DNA from: Streptomyces fumanus
Lineage (GTDB): Bacteria > Actinomycetota > Actinomycetes > Streptomycetales > Streptomycetaceae
DNA length: 64,000 nucleotides
NCBI RefSeq assembly: GCF_014655295.1
Contig: NZ_BNBI01000001.1
Location: forward strand, 496,001 to 560,000
Direction: 5' to 3'
A model generated the notes under the pieces. The model saw nothing but the letters and a program-made list of their open reading frames with translations. It searched no databases and had not been told where the DNA came from. This document shows positions 28,148-36,754 of this stretch, piece by piece (within the stretch, counting starts at the first letter, position 1; each line of letters opens with the position of its first letter). The position numbers and the translations under genes were made by a program.

Positions 28148-31100
28148 GTGACGGGGTTCGGGGGACTCGCGGCGTTCGTGCTGGCGCGGGCGCGGGCGCG
28201 CCGGACGCTGCTGGCCGCCGCGCTGCTCACCGTCCTGCTGACCACGGCGGTCCTGGCGACCCTGACCGCGTACTCGGGCGCGATCGGCGACGCCGCCCTG
28301 CGCCACTCCTTACGGGACCCGGCGACCGCCGCCGACACCGCGCTGCTGGTCGAGGCGGACGTCCCGGCCGCCCGGCGCGGGGCCGCCGCGCACGCCGTAC
28401 GGGAGGGCGCGCGCCGTGCCTTCGACGGGCTGCCGGTCACGGTGCGGACCCTGACCCGGTCCGGCCCGTACGCCCTGCCCCGCACCGGCGACCGGCGCTC
28501 CGCCGACCCCGACCTGACGCACTTCGCGGCGCTGGACCCCGGCCAGGTGCGGTTCGTCGCGGGACGGCCGCCCCGGGACCGCGCCGGGACCGTCGAGGCC
28601 GCCCTGCCCGCCGTCGCCGCCGACCGGCTCGGCCTGCGGCCCGGCGCCCGGCTCACCCTCACCGACCGGCTCGGCGGCCCGCCGGTACGGGTGGAGATCA
28701 CCGGCCTGTACCGGCCCGCCGACACCGGCGCCCCGTACTGGCGCCTGGACGACCTCGGCGGACGCGGGGTGAAGAAGGGCGACTTCACGACGTACGGGCC
28801 GCTGCTCGCCGCGTCCGGCACGCTGACCGGCGGGCGGGTGAGCGCCGGGCCCTCCGGGTGGCTGGCGGCGGCCGACTTCTCGACGCTGACGGCGGACCGC
28901 ACCGGGGCGCTGCGCGAGGCGGCGCGGGAAGGGACCCGGTGGCTGCGCGGGCGGCCGGTGCTGAGCGGGACGACCGCCGCGCGGACCTCGCTGCCGGAGG
29001 TGCTGGACCGGCTGGACCGTTCGCTGGTGGTGGCCCGCTCCACGCTGCTGGTGATCGCGCTCCAGCTCGCCCTGCTCGCGGTCTGCGCGCTGCTGCTGGT
29101 GGCCCGGCTGCTGAGCGCCGAACGCGCGGGGGAGCTGCGGCTGCTGCGGGCGCGGGGCGCCTCCCGGGCGCGGCTCGCGGGACTGTCGGCGCTGGAGGCG
29201 CTGCTGCTGGCCGCCCCCGCCGCGCTGGCCGCGCCGCTGCTCGCCGGGCCGCTGACCCGGCTGCTGGCCGGGCAGGGGCCGCTGGCCCGGATCGGGCTGC
29301 GCCCCCAGGTGCCGTTCGCCGGCGACGGCACCGTGCGGTGGGTGGCGCTGGCGGTGGCGCTGGGCTGCGCGCTGGCGGTGACGCTGCCCGCGCCGGCCTC
29401 CTCCCCGGCGGCCGGCGGCCGGGCCCGGCCGCTGCCCGCGCCGGTGCGCGCGGGCGCGGACCTGGCCCTGCTGGCGGTGGCGGGCGTGGCCTACTGGCAG
29501 TTGAGCGGGCAGCGTTCGGGCGCAGTGACCGCCGACACCTCCGGCGGGCTGGGCGTCGACCCGCTGCTGGTCGCGGCGCCCGCGCTGGCGCTGCTCGCCG
29601 GGACCGTGCTGACGCTGCGGCTGCTGCCGCCGGTGGCGCGGCTCGCCGAGCGGCGGGCGGCCGGCGGCCGGGGGCTGACGGCGGCGCTGGCGGGCTGGCA
29701 GCTCAGCCGCCGGCCGGCCCGCGGCACGGGCCCGGTGCTGCTGCTGGTGCTCGCGGTGGCGCTGGGCACGCTGGCGGTCGGGCAGGGCGCCTCCTGGGAC
29801 CGTTCGCAGGACGACCAGGCCGACTTCCGGGCGGGTGCGCCGGTCCGGGTGCTGGGCACCGGCGCCGCCCGGCCCGGCCGCACCGAGGCGCTGGCGGCCG
29901 TGCCCGGCGTGGTGCGGGCGGCCCCCGCGGCCCGCTCCGAACTCCCGCTGTCCGGCGACCGCACGGCGACGGTCCTCGCGCTGGACACCGCCCGCGCGGC
30001 GGAGACGATGCTGCTGCGCCGGGACCTGGCTCCGGTGCCGCGCGCCGCCCTGCTCGCCGGACCGGCCCCGGACGACCCGGCGCCGGGCGCCGCCGTCCCC
30101 GCCGGGGCGACGGCGCTGGGCCTGACGGCGCGCCTGCGCAGCGACGCCGGTCCCGGCACGACCGCGGACGTCACCGTCACCGTCGAGGACCGCTACGGCG
30201 TCCCCTACCCCCTGTCCGCCGGGGACCTGCCGGCCGACGGCCGCCCGCACACCCTCACCGTGGCCCTGGCCGGCGGTCCGCTGACGGTGACCGGCGTGGA
30301 GCTGGTCCTGGTGCAGCCGATCGGCCGCGCCGAACGGCACCGGTTCACCCTGACGGGGCTGACCGCGACGGCCGCCGACGGGACCTCGCGGGGGCTGCGG
30401 CTGCCCCGCGCCTGGACGGCGGTCTCGCACGGCGACGGCCTGGTGTCCGGGCCGGACGCGCGCACCGCGCCCACCCCGGCCCGGCTGCGGTCGTCCGCGC
30501 CGCCGGCGGTCGAGTACGGCACCGGGTACACGCCGGCCGACCAGACCTGGGCGAGTTCGTCGCTGACCGTGCGGCTGCGGGTGGCGCGGCCCGCCCCGCC
30601 GCCGGTCACGGCCGTCGCCACGGACCGCTTCCTCGCCTCGGCGGGCGCCCGCACCGGGCAGCGCCTGGACGTGGCCTTCGGCGGGACGACCGTACCGGTG
30701 CGGATCACACGGTCGGTACGGGAGCTGCCGTCCACCGCGCGGGAGAACGCCGCCACGGGCGACGGAGGGGCGCTGCTGGTCGATCTGCGGGCGGTGAACC
30801 GGGTGCTGCAGGCGCGGTACGGCGCGGGCGTGACGCCCACCGAGTGGTGGCTGGCGACCGCGCCGGGCGCCGCGCGGAAGGCGGCGGCGGCGCTGCGGGC
30901 GTTCCCGGACCTCGATCCGGCGCAGGTCGTGGTCCGCGACGAGCTGGCCGAGAAGCTGCGGGACGACCCGTTCGGGACGGGCCCGGGGGCGGTGTTCACG
31001 GCGGCGGCCGGGGTGGCGGCGGCGCTCGCGGCGGTCGGTTTCGCGGTGGGCGCGGCGGGGTCCCTGCGGGAGCGCGGCAGGGAGTTCGCGATCCTGCGCG

Positions 31101-31408
31101 CCCTGGGCGCCCCGCGCCGGGGACCGGCCCGGACGGTCGCCGTCGAACAGGGCGTCCTCATCGGCCTCGCACTGGCGGTGGGCACGGCCCTGGGCGTCCT
31201 CCTGACCCGGGCGGTGGTCCCCCTGATCGTCCTCACCCCGGGCGCCGCGCGACCGGTCCCCGAGGTCCTCGTCGAACTCCCGGTCCCCCGCGTCGCCGCC
31301 CTCCTGACCGCCGTCGCCCTCGTACCGATCCTGATCGCGGTCACCCTGGCGACCCGGGGCGACAGGAGGCCGTCGGCTCTGCGGGAGCAGGGGGGTGACA
31401 TGCCGTGA
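28148..31408 (+). CDS. Large FtsX-like ABC transporter permease, with a TTA codon
   Basis: A 1086-residue membrane protein. An N-terminal span (TLLAAALLTVLLTTAVLATL) is followed by a ~230-residue extracytoplasmic domain. Then comes a central group of spans (VIALQLALLAVCALLLVARL; LLLVLAVALGTLAVG), a second extracytoplasmic domain, and C-terminal spans (AAAGVAAALAAVGFAVGAAG; VLIGLALAVGTALGVLLTRA) with the FtsX-type EFAILRALGAPRR loop. Codon 55 is TTA (bases 28310-28312), so full translation would need the bldA tRNA. It is first in an operon with a second permease and an ATPase, probably a MacB/Lol-like export or lipid/peptide-handling system. The substrate is unknown. Confidence 0.9.
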   Translation: MTGFGGLAAFVLARARARRTLLAAALLTVLLTTAVLATLTAYSGAIGDAALRHSLRDPATAADTALLVEADVPAARRGAAAHAVREGARRAFDGLPVTVRTLTRSGPYALPRTGDRRSADPDLTHFAALDPGQVRFVAGRPPRDRAGTVEAALPAVAADRLGLRPGARLTLTDRLGGPPVRVEITGLYRPADTGAPYWRLDDLGGRGVKKGDFTTYGPLLAASGTLTGGRVSAGPSGWLAAADFSTLTADRTGALREAAREGTRWLRGRPVLSGTTAARTSLPEVLDRLDRSLVVARSTLLVIALQLALLAVCALLLVARLLSAERAGELRLLRARGASRARLAGLSALEALLLAAPAALAAPLLAGPLTRLLAGQGPLARIGLRPQVPFAGDGTVRWVALAVALGCALAVTLPAPASSPAAGGRARPLPAPVRAGADLALLAVAGVAYWQLSGQRSGAVTADTSGGLGVDPLLVAAPALALLAGTVLTLRLLPPVARLAERRAAGGRGLTAALAGWQLSRRPARGTGPVLLLVLAVALGTLAVGQGASWDRSQDDQADFRAGAPVRVLGTGAARPGRTEALAAVPGVVRAAPAARSELPLSGDRTATVLALDTARAAETMLLRRDLAPVPRAALLAGPAPDDPAPGAAVPAGATALGLTARLRSDAGPGTTADVTVTVEDRYGVPYPLSAGDLPADGRPHTLTVALAGGPLTVTGVELVLVQPIGRAERHRFTLTGLTATAADGTSRGLRLPRAWTAVSHGDGLVSGPDARTAPTPARLRSSAPPAVEYGTGYTPADQTWASSSLTVRLRVARPAPPPVTAVATDRFLASAGARTGQRLDVAFGGTTVPVRITRSVRELPSTARENAATGDGGALLVDLRAVNRVLQARYGAGVTPTEWWLATAPGAARKAAAALRAFPDLDPAQVVVRDELAEKLRDDPFGTGPGAVFTAAAGVAAALAAVGFAVGAAGSLRERGREFAILRALGAPRRGPARTVAVEQGVLIGLALAVGTALGVLLTRAVVPLIVLTPGAARPVPEVLVELPVPRVAALLTAVALVPILIAVTLATRGDRRPSALREQGGDMP

Positions 31409-31812
31409 CGTGGGCTTCGCGCGGCGCCGGGGCCGTGGTTCCGGCCGCAGTACCGAGCCCGGTCCGGGCCTCGATCTCGGTCCCGGCCGCGATACCGCCA
31501 CCGGCCCGGGCGCCGATCCAGGCCCCGGCCGCGGTACCGTTCCCGGCCCGAGTGCCGCTTCCGGCCCCGGCCGCGGTACCGGCCCCGGTCCGGGCGCCGC
31601 TTCCGGCCCCGGCCGCGGTACCGGCCCCGGTCCGGGCGCCGCATCCGACCCCGGCCGCAGTACCGACCCCGGCCCGGGCGCCGCATCCGACCCCGGCCGC
31701 AGTACCGACCCCGGCCCGGGCAACCGCACCGTTCCCCCGCGCGTCCCGTACCTCCCACGCCCCCGCCCACGCGGCCGACCGGTCGCCCGAGCCCGTCCCC
31801 CGGACGAGGTGA
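31405..31812 (+). CDS. Possible 135-residue Pro/Ala repeat protein (doubtful coding)
   Basis: A GTG overlaps the stop of the first permease (GTGA), opening a 135-codon frame that ends six bases before the next permease's ATG and in the same frame. The product is almost entirely Pro, Ala, Val and Arg, with a 14-residue repeat (APAAVPAPVRAPLP). Because the underlying 42-bp DNA repeat is a multiple of three, other frames are open too, so openness proves little. It may be a translated linker protein that keeps ribosomes moving between permeases, or simply an untranslated repeat. Confidence 0.35.
   Translation: MTWASRGAGAVVPAAVPSPVRASISVPAAIPPPARAPIQAPAAVPFPARVPLPAPAAVPAPVRAPLPAPAAVPAPVRAPHPTPAAVPTPARAPHPTPAAVPTPARATAPFPRASRTSHAPAHAADRSPEPVPRTR
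31439..31728. repeat. 42-bp tandem minisatellite, about seven copies
   Basis: Units begin at 31439, 31481, 31523, 31565, 31607, 31649 and 31691, the last partial. Each contains CCGGCCGCGGTACCG or a close variant. The central copies are almost identical and the outer ones diverge. The tract lies exactly between the two permease genes. Confidence 0.93.
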
Positions 31813-31818
31813 CGCCGG

Positions 31819-34614
31819 ATGTCCTCCGCACCGACGCCCCGCCCCTCCGCGCCCCGCGCGCCCCGTACGCCCCCCGTCCCCGCCCCCTGGACGCGCACCC
31901 GGCTGCGTACCGCCCCCGGTGCCGCCGCCGCGCTGGCGTTGCTCGTGGCGGTGACCGTGTGTCTGGCCGCCGCGTTCCCGCTGGCGCTGGACCGGTACGC
32001 GGACGCGGGGCTGCGCCGCGCGGTGGCGCAGGCGGGGCCGGACCGGACCGGGGTGATGGTGATCGCGCCCCAGCCCGACCTGGCGCTGCCGCCCGGGAAA
32101 CGGGCCGCCGCGCTGCGGCCGGCCGCGCTGGCCGAGCGGTACCGCGGGACGCTGGCCGCCGTGACCCCGCCGCTCGCCGTGGACCGGGCGCGGTCGACGT
32201 ACGGGGTGCGGACCACCCGGAGCGTGGTGGCGCCGGACCCCTGGCTGCCCCGGCCGAGCGGACTGCCCGCGCAGGTCGTGCTGGCGACGCCGTACGGACT
32301 CGGTGACCACGCCCGGCCGCGCGCCGGCCGGCTGCCCCGGGCGACCGGCCCGGTGACCGCCGCGACCGCCCGCGTGGAGGCGGCCGTCACCGAGGAGACC
32401 GCCCGCGCGCTGCGTATCGGGGTCGGCGCGGAGATCCACGTCCCCGGCGTCGAACGCCCCCCGGTGACCGTCCGCGTCACCGGCATCCTCGCCCCGCGCG
32501 AACCCGACGGCCCGTACTGGGGAAGCCAGCCGCTGCTGCGCACCCCCGCGCTGACGCCGACGCCGGGCTCGCAGGGCCCGGACGACGACCGGTACTGGGT
32601 CGGCGCCCTGCTGCTCGCGCCCGAGGCCGCGCCCGTGCTGCTGGGCACGGCCGGCAATCCGGTGCGGTACTGGCAGTTGGCCCCGGCCGACCGGGTGCTG
32701 CGCGCCCGCGCGCTGGACGGCCTGACCTCCGCCGTGGCGTCCCTGGAGTCGGGGCCGGGGCTGCGCGCGGTGCGGTCGGCGACCGACCCGGCCGCCGATG
32801 TGAGCACCGACCTCGACGAGGTGTTCGCCGCGTACGCCGAACTACGGGACGGGATCGGCCCGCTGGTCGCCGTCGCCGCGGCCGGTACCGGCACGGTTGC
32901 CGGGGTCGTGCTGCTGATGACGGGCGGGCTCGCCGCCGACCGGCGCCGCGCCGAACTGGCCCTGCTGCGGGCCCGGGGCGCCTCTCTGCGCGGCCTGGCC
33001 CGGCGGCTGGCGGCCGAGACGGCGGTCGTCGCGCTGCCCGCCGCCGCCCTGGGCCTGGCCGGCGCCCTGCTCGCGCTCCCCGGCGGCCGGCCCGGGCCCG
33101 CCCTCGCGGCGGCCGCCGCGGTCACCGCCGCGGCCTGCGCCGCGCTGCCGCTGCGGGCCGCCGCCGCGCACCGGACGGTACGCGCCCACGATCCCCGCCG
33201 GGACACGGTGGCGGTCCGTCCGTCCCGGCGCCGTACGGTCGCGGAGCTGGCGCTGGTGGTCCTCGCGCTCGGCGCGGTCGAGGGGCTGCGCCGGCGGGGC
33301 GCGGCGGAGGGCGCCGGGGACCTGGTGTCCGCCGCGCCGGTCCTGGTCGGGCTGGTGGCGGCGCTGGTGCTGGTCCGGCTGTACCCGCTGCCGCTGCGGG
33401 CGCTGGCCCGCCCGGCCGGCCGGTTGCGCGGCGCGGTCGCCCACCTCTCGCTGGCCCGCGCGGGCCGTACGTCCGCCTCGGCGGTGCTGCCGCTGCTGGC
33501 CCTGGTGACCGCGTTCACCACCGCCGCGTTCGGCGGTTCGGTGCTGGCCGGGGTGGAGGGCACCCGGGACCGGGCGGCGCTGCTCACCGTGGGCGCCGAC
33601 GCCCGCGTCGAGGCGACCGGCGCGCTGCCGTCCGGCCTGCCCGACCGGATGCGCCGCGCACCGGGCGTACGGGACCTCACCGCGGTGAGCCTCGCCTACC
33701 AGTCCGTACCGCAGGACGGCGCGGGCACGCTCCCGGTGGCCGGCGTGGACCCCGCCGCCTACGCGGCCCTCGCCGCCCGTACCGGCCTGGGCGGCTTTCC
33801 CCCGGACGACCTGGCCCGTGACCGGGCGGACGGCGCGGTGCTGCCCGCCCTGGCCTCCCCGGCCGTCGCCGAGCGGTTCGGCACCGCGCGGCCGTTCGCG
33901 CTGCGTCTGGAGGACGGCAGCTCCGTCACCGTCCGCGTCGTCCTGGTCCGGGACCGCACCCCGGCCGTCACCGGCGCCGACTTCCTGGTTGTGGACCGCT
34001 CCGCGCTGTCCGCCGAGGCGGCCCGCCCGACCGCCCTGCTGCTGACCGGCGCCGGCATCGACGCGGACGCGCTGCGCCGGGCGGCGGGCGGCTCCGGCGC
34101 GGGCTCCCGCACGCTGTCCGTACTGCTGCGGTCCCAGGAGCGCGCCCGGTACGTCGAGTCGCCCCTGCAGACCGGCGCCGAACGCCTCTACGCGGCGGCG
34201 GTCGCGGCCGGCGCCGGGTACGCCGTCGTCGCGCTGCTGCTGTCGCTGCTGCGGGCCGCCCCGGAGCGCGCCGCGCTGCTCGCCCGGCTGCGCACCATGG
34301 GCCTCACCCGTGCCCAGGGCCGCCGCCTGCTGGTCCTGGAGTCCCTGCCGCCGGCCCTGCTCGCCGCGGCGGGCGGCGTGCTGACCGGGTGGGCGACCGT
34401 CCGGCTGCTCGCCCCCGGCATCGACCTGACCACGATCGCCCTGGCCTCGGCCGCGTCCCCGGTGGGCGAGGCGGAGCTGCGTACGGACCCGTGGTCGCTG
34501 GCGGTGCCGACGGCCGCCGTCCTGGCGGTGGCGGTGGGCGCGGCGGCCGTCCAGGCGTGGTGGTCGGGCCGCCGCGGATCGGTACGGGAGCTGCGGGCGG
34601 GGGACGCGCGGTGA
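31819..34614 (+). CDS. Second FtsX-like ABC transporter permease
   Basis: A 931-residue membrane protein from ATG 31819 behind GAGG. A basic Pro/Arg N terminus is followed by a span (AAALALLVAVTVCLAAAFPL), an extracytoplasmic domain, a central set of spans (ETAVVALPAAALGLAGALLA; VLVGLVAALVLVRLYPL), a second outside domain, and C-terminal spans (AVAAGAGYAVVALLLSLL; PTAAVLAVAVGAAAVQAW). The RRRAELALLRARGASLRGLA loop is the FtsX coupling segment facing the ATPase. It probably heterodimerises with the upstream 1086-residue permease. Confidence 0.9.
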   Translation: MSSAPTPRPSAPRAPRTPPVPAPWTRTRLRTAPGAAAALALLVAVTVCLAAAFPLALDRYADAGLRRAVAQAGPDRTGVMVIAPQPDLALPPGKRAAALRPAALAERYRGTLAAVTPPLAVDRARSTYGVRTTRSVVAPDPWLPRPSGLPAQVVLATPYGLGDHARPRAGRLPRATGPVTAATARVEAAVTEETARALRIGVGAEIHVPGVERPPVTVRVTGILAPREPDGPYWGSQPLLRTPALTPTPGSQGPDDDRYWVGALLLAPEAAPVLLGTAGNPVRYWQLAPADRVLRARALDGLTSAVASLESGPGLRAVRSATDPAADVSTDLDEVFAAYAELRDGIGPLVAVAAAGTGTVAGVVLLMTGGLAADRRRAELALLRARGASLRGLARRLAAETAVVALPAAALGLAGALLALPGGRPGPALAAAAAVTAAACAALPLRAAAAHRTVRAHDPRRDTVAVRPSRRRTVAELALVVLALGAVEGLRRRGAAEGAGDLVSAAPVLVGLVAALVLVRLYPLPLRALARPAGRLRGAVAHLSLARAGRTSASAVLPLLALVTAFTTAAFGGSVLAGVEGTRDRAALLTVGADARVEATGALPSGLPDRMRRAPGVRDLTAVSLAYQSVPQDGAGTLPVAGVDPAAYAALAARTGLGGFPPDDLARDRADGAVLPALASPAVAERFGTARPFALRLEDGSSVTVRVVLVRDRTPAVTGADFLVVDRSALSAEAARPTALLLTGAGIDADALRRAAGGSGAGSRTLSVLLRSQERARYVESPLQTGAERLYAAAVAAGAGYAVVALLLSLLRAAPERAALLARLRTMGLTRAQGRRLLVLESLPPALLAAAGGVLTGWATVRLLAPGIDLTTIALASAASPVGEAELRTDPWSLAVPTAAVLAVAVGAAAVQAWWSGRRGSVRELRAGDAR

Positions 34615-34660
34615 CCCGTATCCCAGCGCCCACGGACAACAGCCGGACAGGGAGAGACGG

Positions 34661-35626
34661 ATGACGACGGACCCCACCCTCGCCGATCTGGCCGATCGCG
34701 CCTCCGCCGCCCGCGACCGCCCCGCCTACGGCCATGACGCGCTGATCGCCTGCGACCGGCTGGTCCGGATCTTCACCGCCGACGGCGTCGAGGTGCAGGC
34801 CCTGCAAGGTCTCGACCTGCTGGTCCGCGAGGGCGAGCTGATGGCCCTGGTCGGTGCCTCGGGCAGCGGCAAGTCCACGCTGATGAACATCCTCGCGGGC
34901 CTGGACACCCCCACGGCGGGCGCGGCACGGGTCGCGGGCCGGGATCTGCTGGCGCTGTCCGCGAAGGACCGGCTCGTCTACCGCCGCGAGGTCGTCGGCT
35001 TCGTCTGGCAGCAGACCGCCCGCAATCTGCTGCCGTATCTCACGGCCGCGCAGAACGTCGCCCTGCCGATGCAGTTGGCCGGGGTCCGCGGCCGCCGGCC
35101 GGGCCGCCGGGCGCGGGCCGAACACGCCCGGGAACTGCTGGAACTGCTGGGCGTCGCCGACTGCCGGGACCGCCGCCCGGAGCAGATGTCCGGCGGTCAG
35201 CAGCAGCGCGTCGCCATCGCCGTGGCGCTGGCCTGCGGCCCGGCGGTGCTGCTCGCCGACGAACCCACCGGCGAACTCGACTCCCACACCGCCGAGCAGG
35301 TCTTCGCCGCGTTCCGCACGGTGAACGAGCGCCTCGGCACCACCGTCGTCATCGTCACCCACGACCAGGCGGTGGCCGGCCAGGTCCGCCGCACGGTCGC
35401 CATCCGCGACGGCCGCACCTCCACGGAGGTACTGCGCCGCAGCGAGGTCGACGCCGCGACCGGGCACGAGCGGGTGGTCGCCCGCGAGTACGCCATGCTC
35501 GACCGGGCCGGCCGCCTCCAGTTGCCCGCCGACTACCTCCGGGCCCTGGACATGCGCGACCGCGTGGCCCTGGAACTGGAGCCCGACCACATCGCCGTCC
35601 GCCCGGACGACAGCGAACGGGACTGA
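34661..35626 (+). CDS. ABC transporter ATP-binding protein (MacB/LolD type)
   Basis: 321 residues. Walker A (GASGSGKSTL), Q-loop (FVWQQT), signature (MSGGQQQRVAIA), Walker B (VLLADEPTGELDS) and the switch His (IVTHD) are all intact. About 70 residues after the ATPase core form an AbrB-like tail (RLQLPADYLRALDMRDRVAL), which is unusual and may be regulatory. The gene follows the second permease after 46 bases with a GGGAGAGA ribosome site, completing a two-permease one-ATPase system. Confidence 0.94.
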   Translation: MTTDPTLADLADRASAARDRPAYGHDALIACDRLVRIFTADGVEVQALQGLDLLVREGELMALVGASGSGKSTLMNILAGLDTPTAGAARVAGRDLLALSAKDRLVYRREVVGFVWQQTARNLLPYLTAAQNVALPMQLAGVRGRRPGRRARAEHARELLELLGVADCRDRRPEQMSGGQQQRVAIAVALACGPAVLLADEPTGELDSHTAEQVFAAFRTVNERLGTTVVIVTHDQAVAGQVRRTVAIRDGRTSTEVLRRSEVDAATGHERVVAREYAMLDRAGRLQLPADYLRALDMRDRVALELEPDHIAVRPDDSERD

Positions 35627-35669
35627 GCCGGCGCCCGGTACGGGCACGAGTGGCAGGGGCGGGCCCCGC

Positions 35670-36338
35670 TCAGGCCACGCTGATGCCGAGCGCCCCGGTG
35701 CCCGCCCGGCGGACGGCGACCGAGCCGTACGGGGTGCGCAGCCGCAGCCAGGCGCCCGAGGAGACCAGGCCGAGACCGTGCTCGCCGCGCAGGAAGCCCA
35801 GCGACTGGGCGGCGTGCACGGCCCGTACCGGCAGCGCGGTGCCGGCGACCGTGCGCGACCATATGTCCCGGCCGATCCGGTCCAGCTCGGCCCGGGTCCG
35901 CCGCTCCGGCGCCAACTCGGCGGTACGGGACCGGAATTCGGCGACCCCGGCGGTGACCAGGGCGCGCAGGGCGGGCAGGGGCGGCAGCCCCGGTTCGGGC
36001 CGCCAGTTGCCGCGCGGGGGCAGCACACCGGCCCAGGGCGGGCCGGTCACCGCGCCGGGCACGGCACAGGTCGCCGCCGTCTCCTGGACCGACTCCAGCA
36101 GCTCACCGGCGGACACGGTGACGTCGAGGGTGGCGTCGAGCCCGTCCTCGTACGGCTTGGCGAGCCGTACCGCGCGGATGGTCAGCACCTCGAAGGCCGG
36201 CGGCCGGCCGAAGACGGCGAGCGCGGTGCCGACGGCCTGGAGCCGCACCGCGGCCGAACGGTCGTAGTGGAGGAGCCGGGAGAGGAAGGCCGCGAGGTCC
36301 GCCGCCTCCCCCTCGTCGACGAGGGGGAGCACCGTCAT
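35670..36338 (-). CDS. Conserved hypothetical protein coupled to a thioesterase
   Basis: 222 residues starting at ATG 36338, which overlaps the stop of the thioesterase gene by four bases (ATGA). The sequence has short helices and beta segments (LPLVDEGEAADLAAFLSRLL; WLRLRTPYGSVAVRRAG) and no leader or membrane span. No domain is recognised. Coupling with the thioesterase and ettA suggests co-expression. The gene converges on the ABC ATPase gene. Confidence 0.82.
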   Translation of the reverse strand: MTVLPLVDEGEAADLAAFLSRLLHYDRSAAVRLQAVGTALAVFGRPPAFEVLTIRAVRLAKPYEDGLDATLDVTVSAGELLESVQETAATCAVPGAVTGPPWAGVLPPRGNWRPEPGLPPLPALRALVTAGVAEFRSRTAELAPERRTRAELDRIGRDIWSRTVAGTALPVRAVHAAQSLGFLRGEHGLGLVSSGAWLRLRTPYGSVAVRRAGTGALGISVA

Positions 36339-36748
36339 GCGGCGACGGCCTCCTCCTCGCGGTCGTCCCGGTACTCCTCCAGGAACTCCCGTTCCGCCGC
36401 GGTGATCCGGCGGGGCCGCTGTGCCTCGAAGTCGAAGGGCACTATCACCGTGGAGGCGCGGACGTAGATCTGGTCGCCGTCCTTCACCTCGTAGGCGAGG
36501 GTGAAGGAAGCGGCCCGTATCTCCGTGACCCACAGCTCGATGTCCACCGGCGCGTGCCGGTGGACGAGCTGCCGCTTGTAGTCGATCTCGTGGCGGGCCA
36601 CCACCGACCCCTGCTGGAAGTCCTTGTCCGGGCGGAAGAGGAAGTCGATCCGGGCTTCCTCCAGGTAGCGCAGGAAGACCACGTTGTTGACGTGTCCGTA
36701 CGCGTCCATGTCCGCCCAGCGCAGTGGGCAGCGGTAGATGTGCCGCAA
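36335..36748 (-). CDS. Acyl-CoA thioesterase (4-hydroxybenzoyl-CoA thioesterase family)
   Basis: 137 residues with a hot-dog fold signature: PLRWADMDAYGHVNNVVFLR contains the catalytic Asp, followed by YLEEARIDFL. It would hydrolyse an acyl-CoA in the cytoplasm; the substrate is unknown. The start is TTG 36748, only six bases after the ettA stop, with GGGG about ten bases upstream, so translation is probably coupled to ettA. Confidence 0.9.
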   Translation of the reverse strand: MRHIYRCPLRWADMDAYGHVNNVVFLRYLEEARIDFLFRPDKDFQQGSVVARHEIDYKRQLVHRHAPVDIELWVTEIRAASFTLAYEVKDGDQIYVRASTVIVPFDFEAQRPRRITAAEREFLEEYRDDREEEAVAA

Positions 36749-36754
36749 GATCGA

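Noticed and set aside
31439..31728. CRISPR-like array
   Set aside because: Units are contiguous tandem repeats without unique spacers, and no cas genes are present.
31395..32306. Gly/Pro-rich 303-codon frame over the minisatellite
   Set aside because: Open only because the 42-bp unit is a multiple of three; it overlaps the second permease in the wrong frame.
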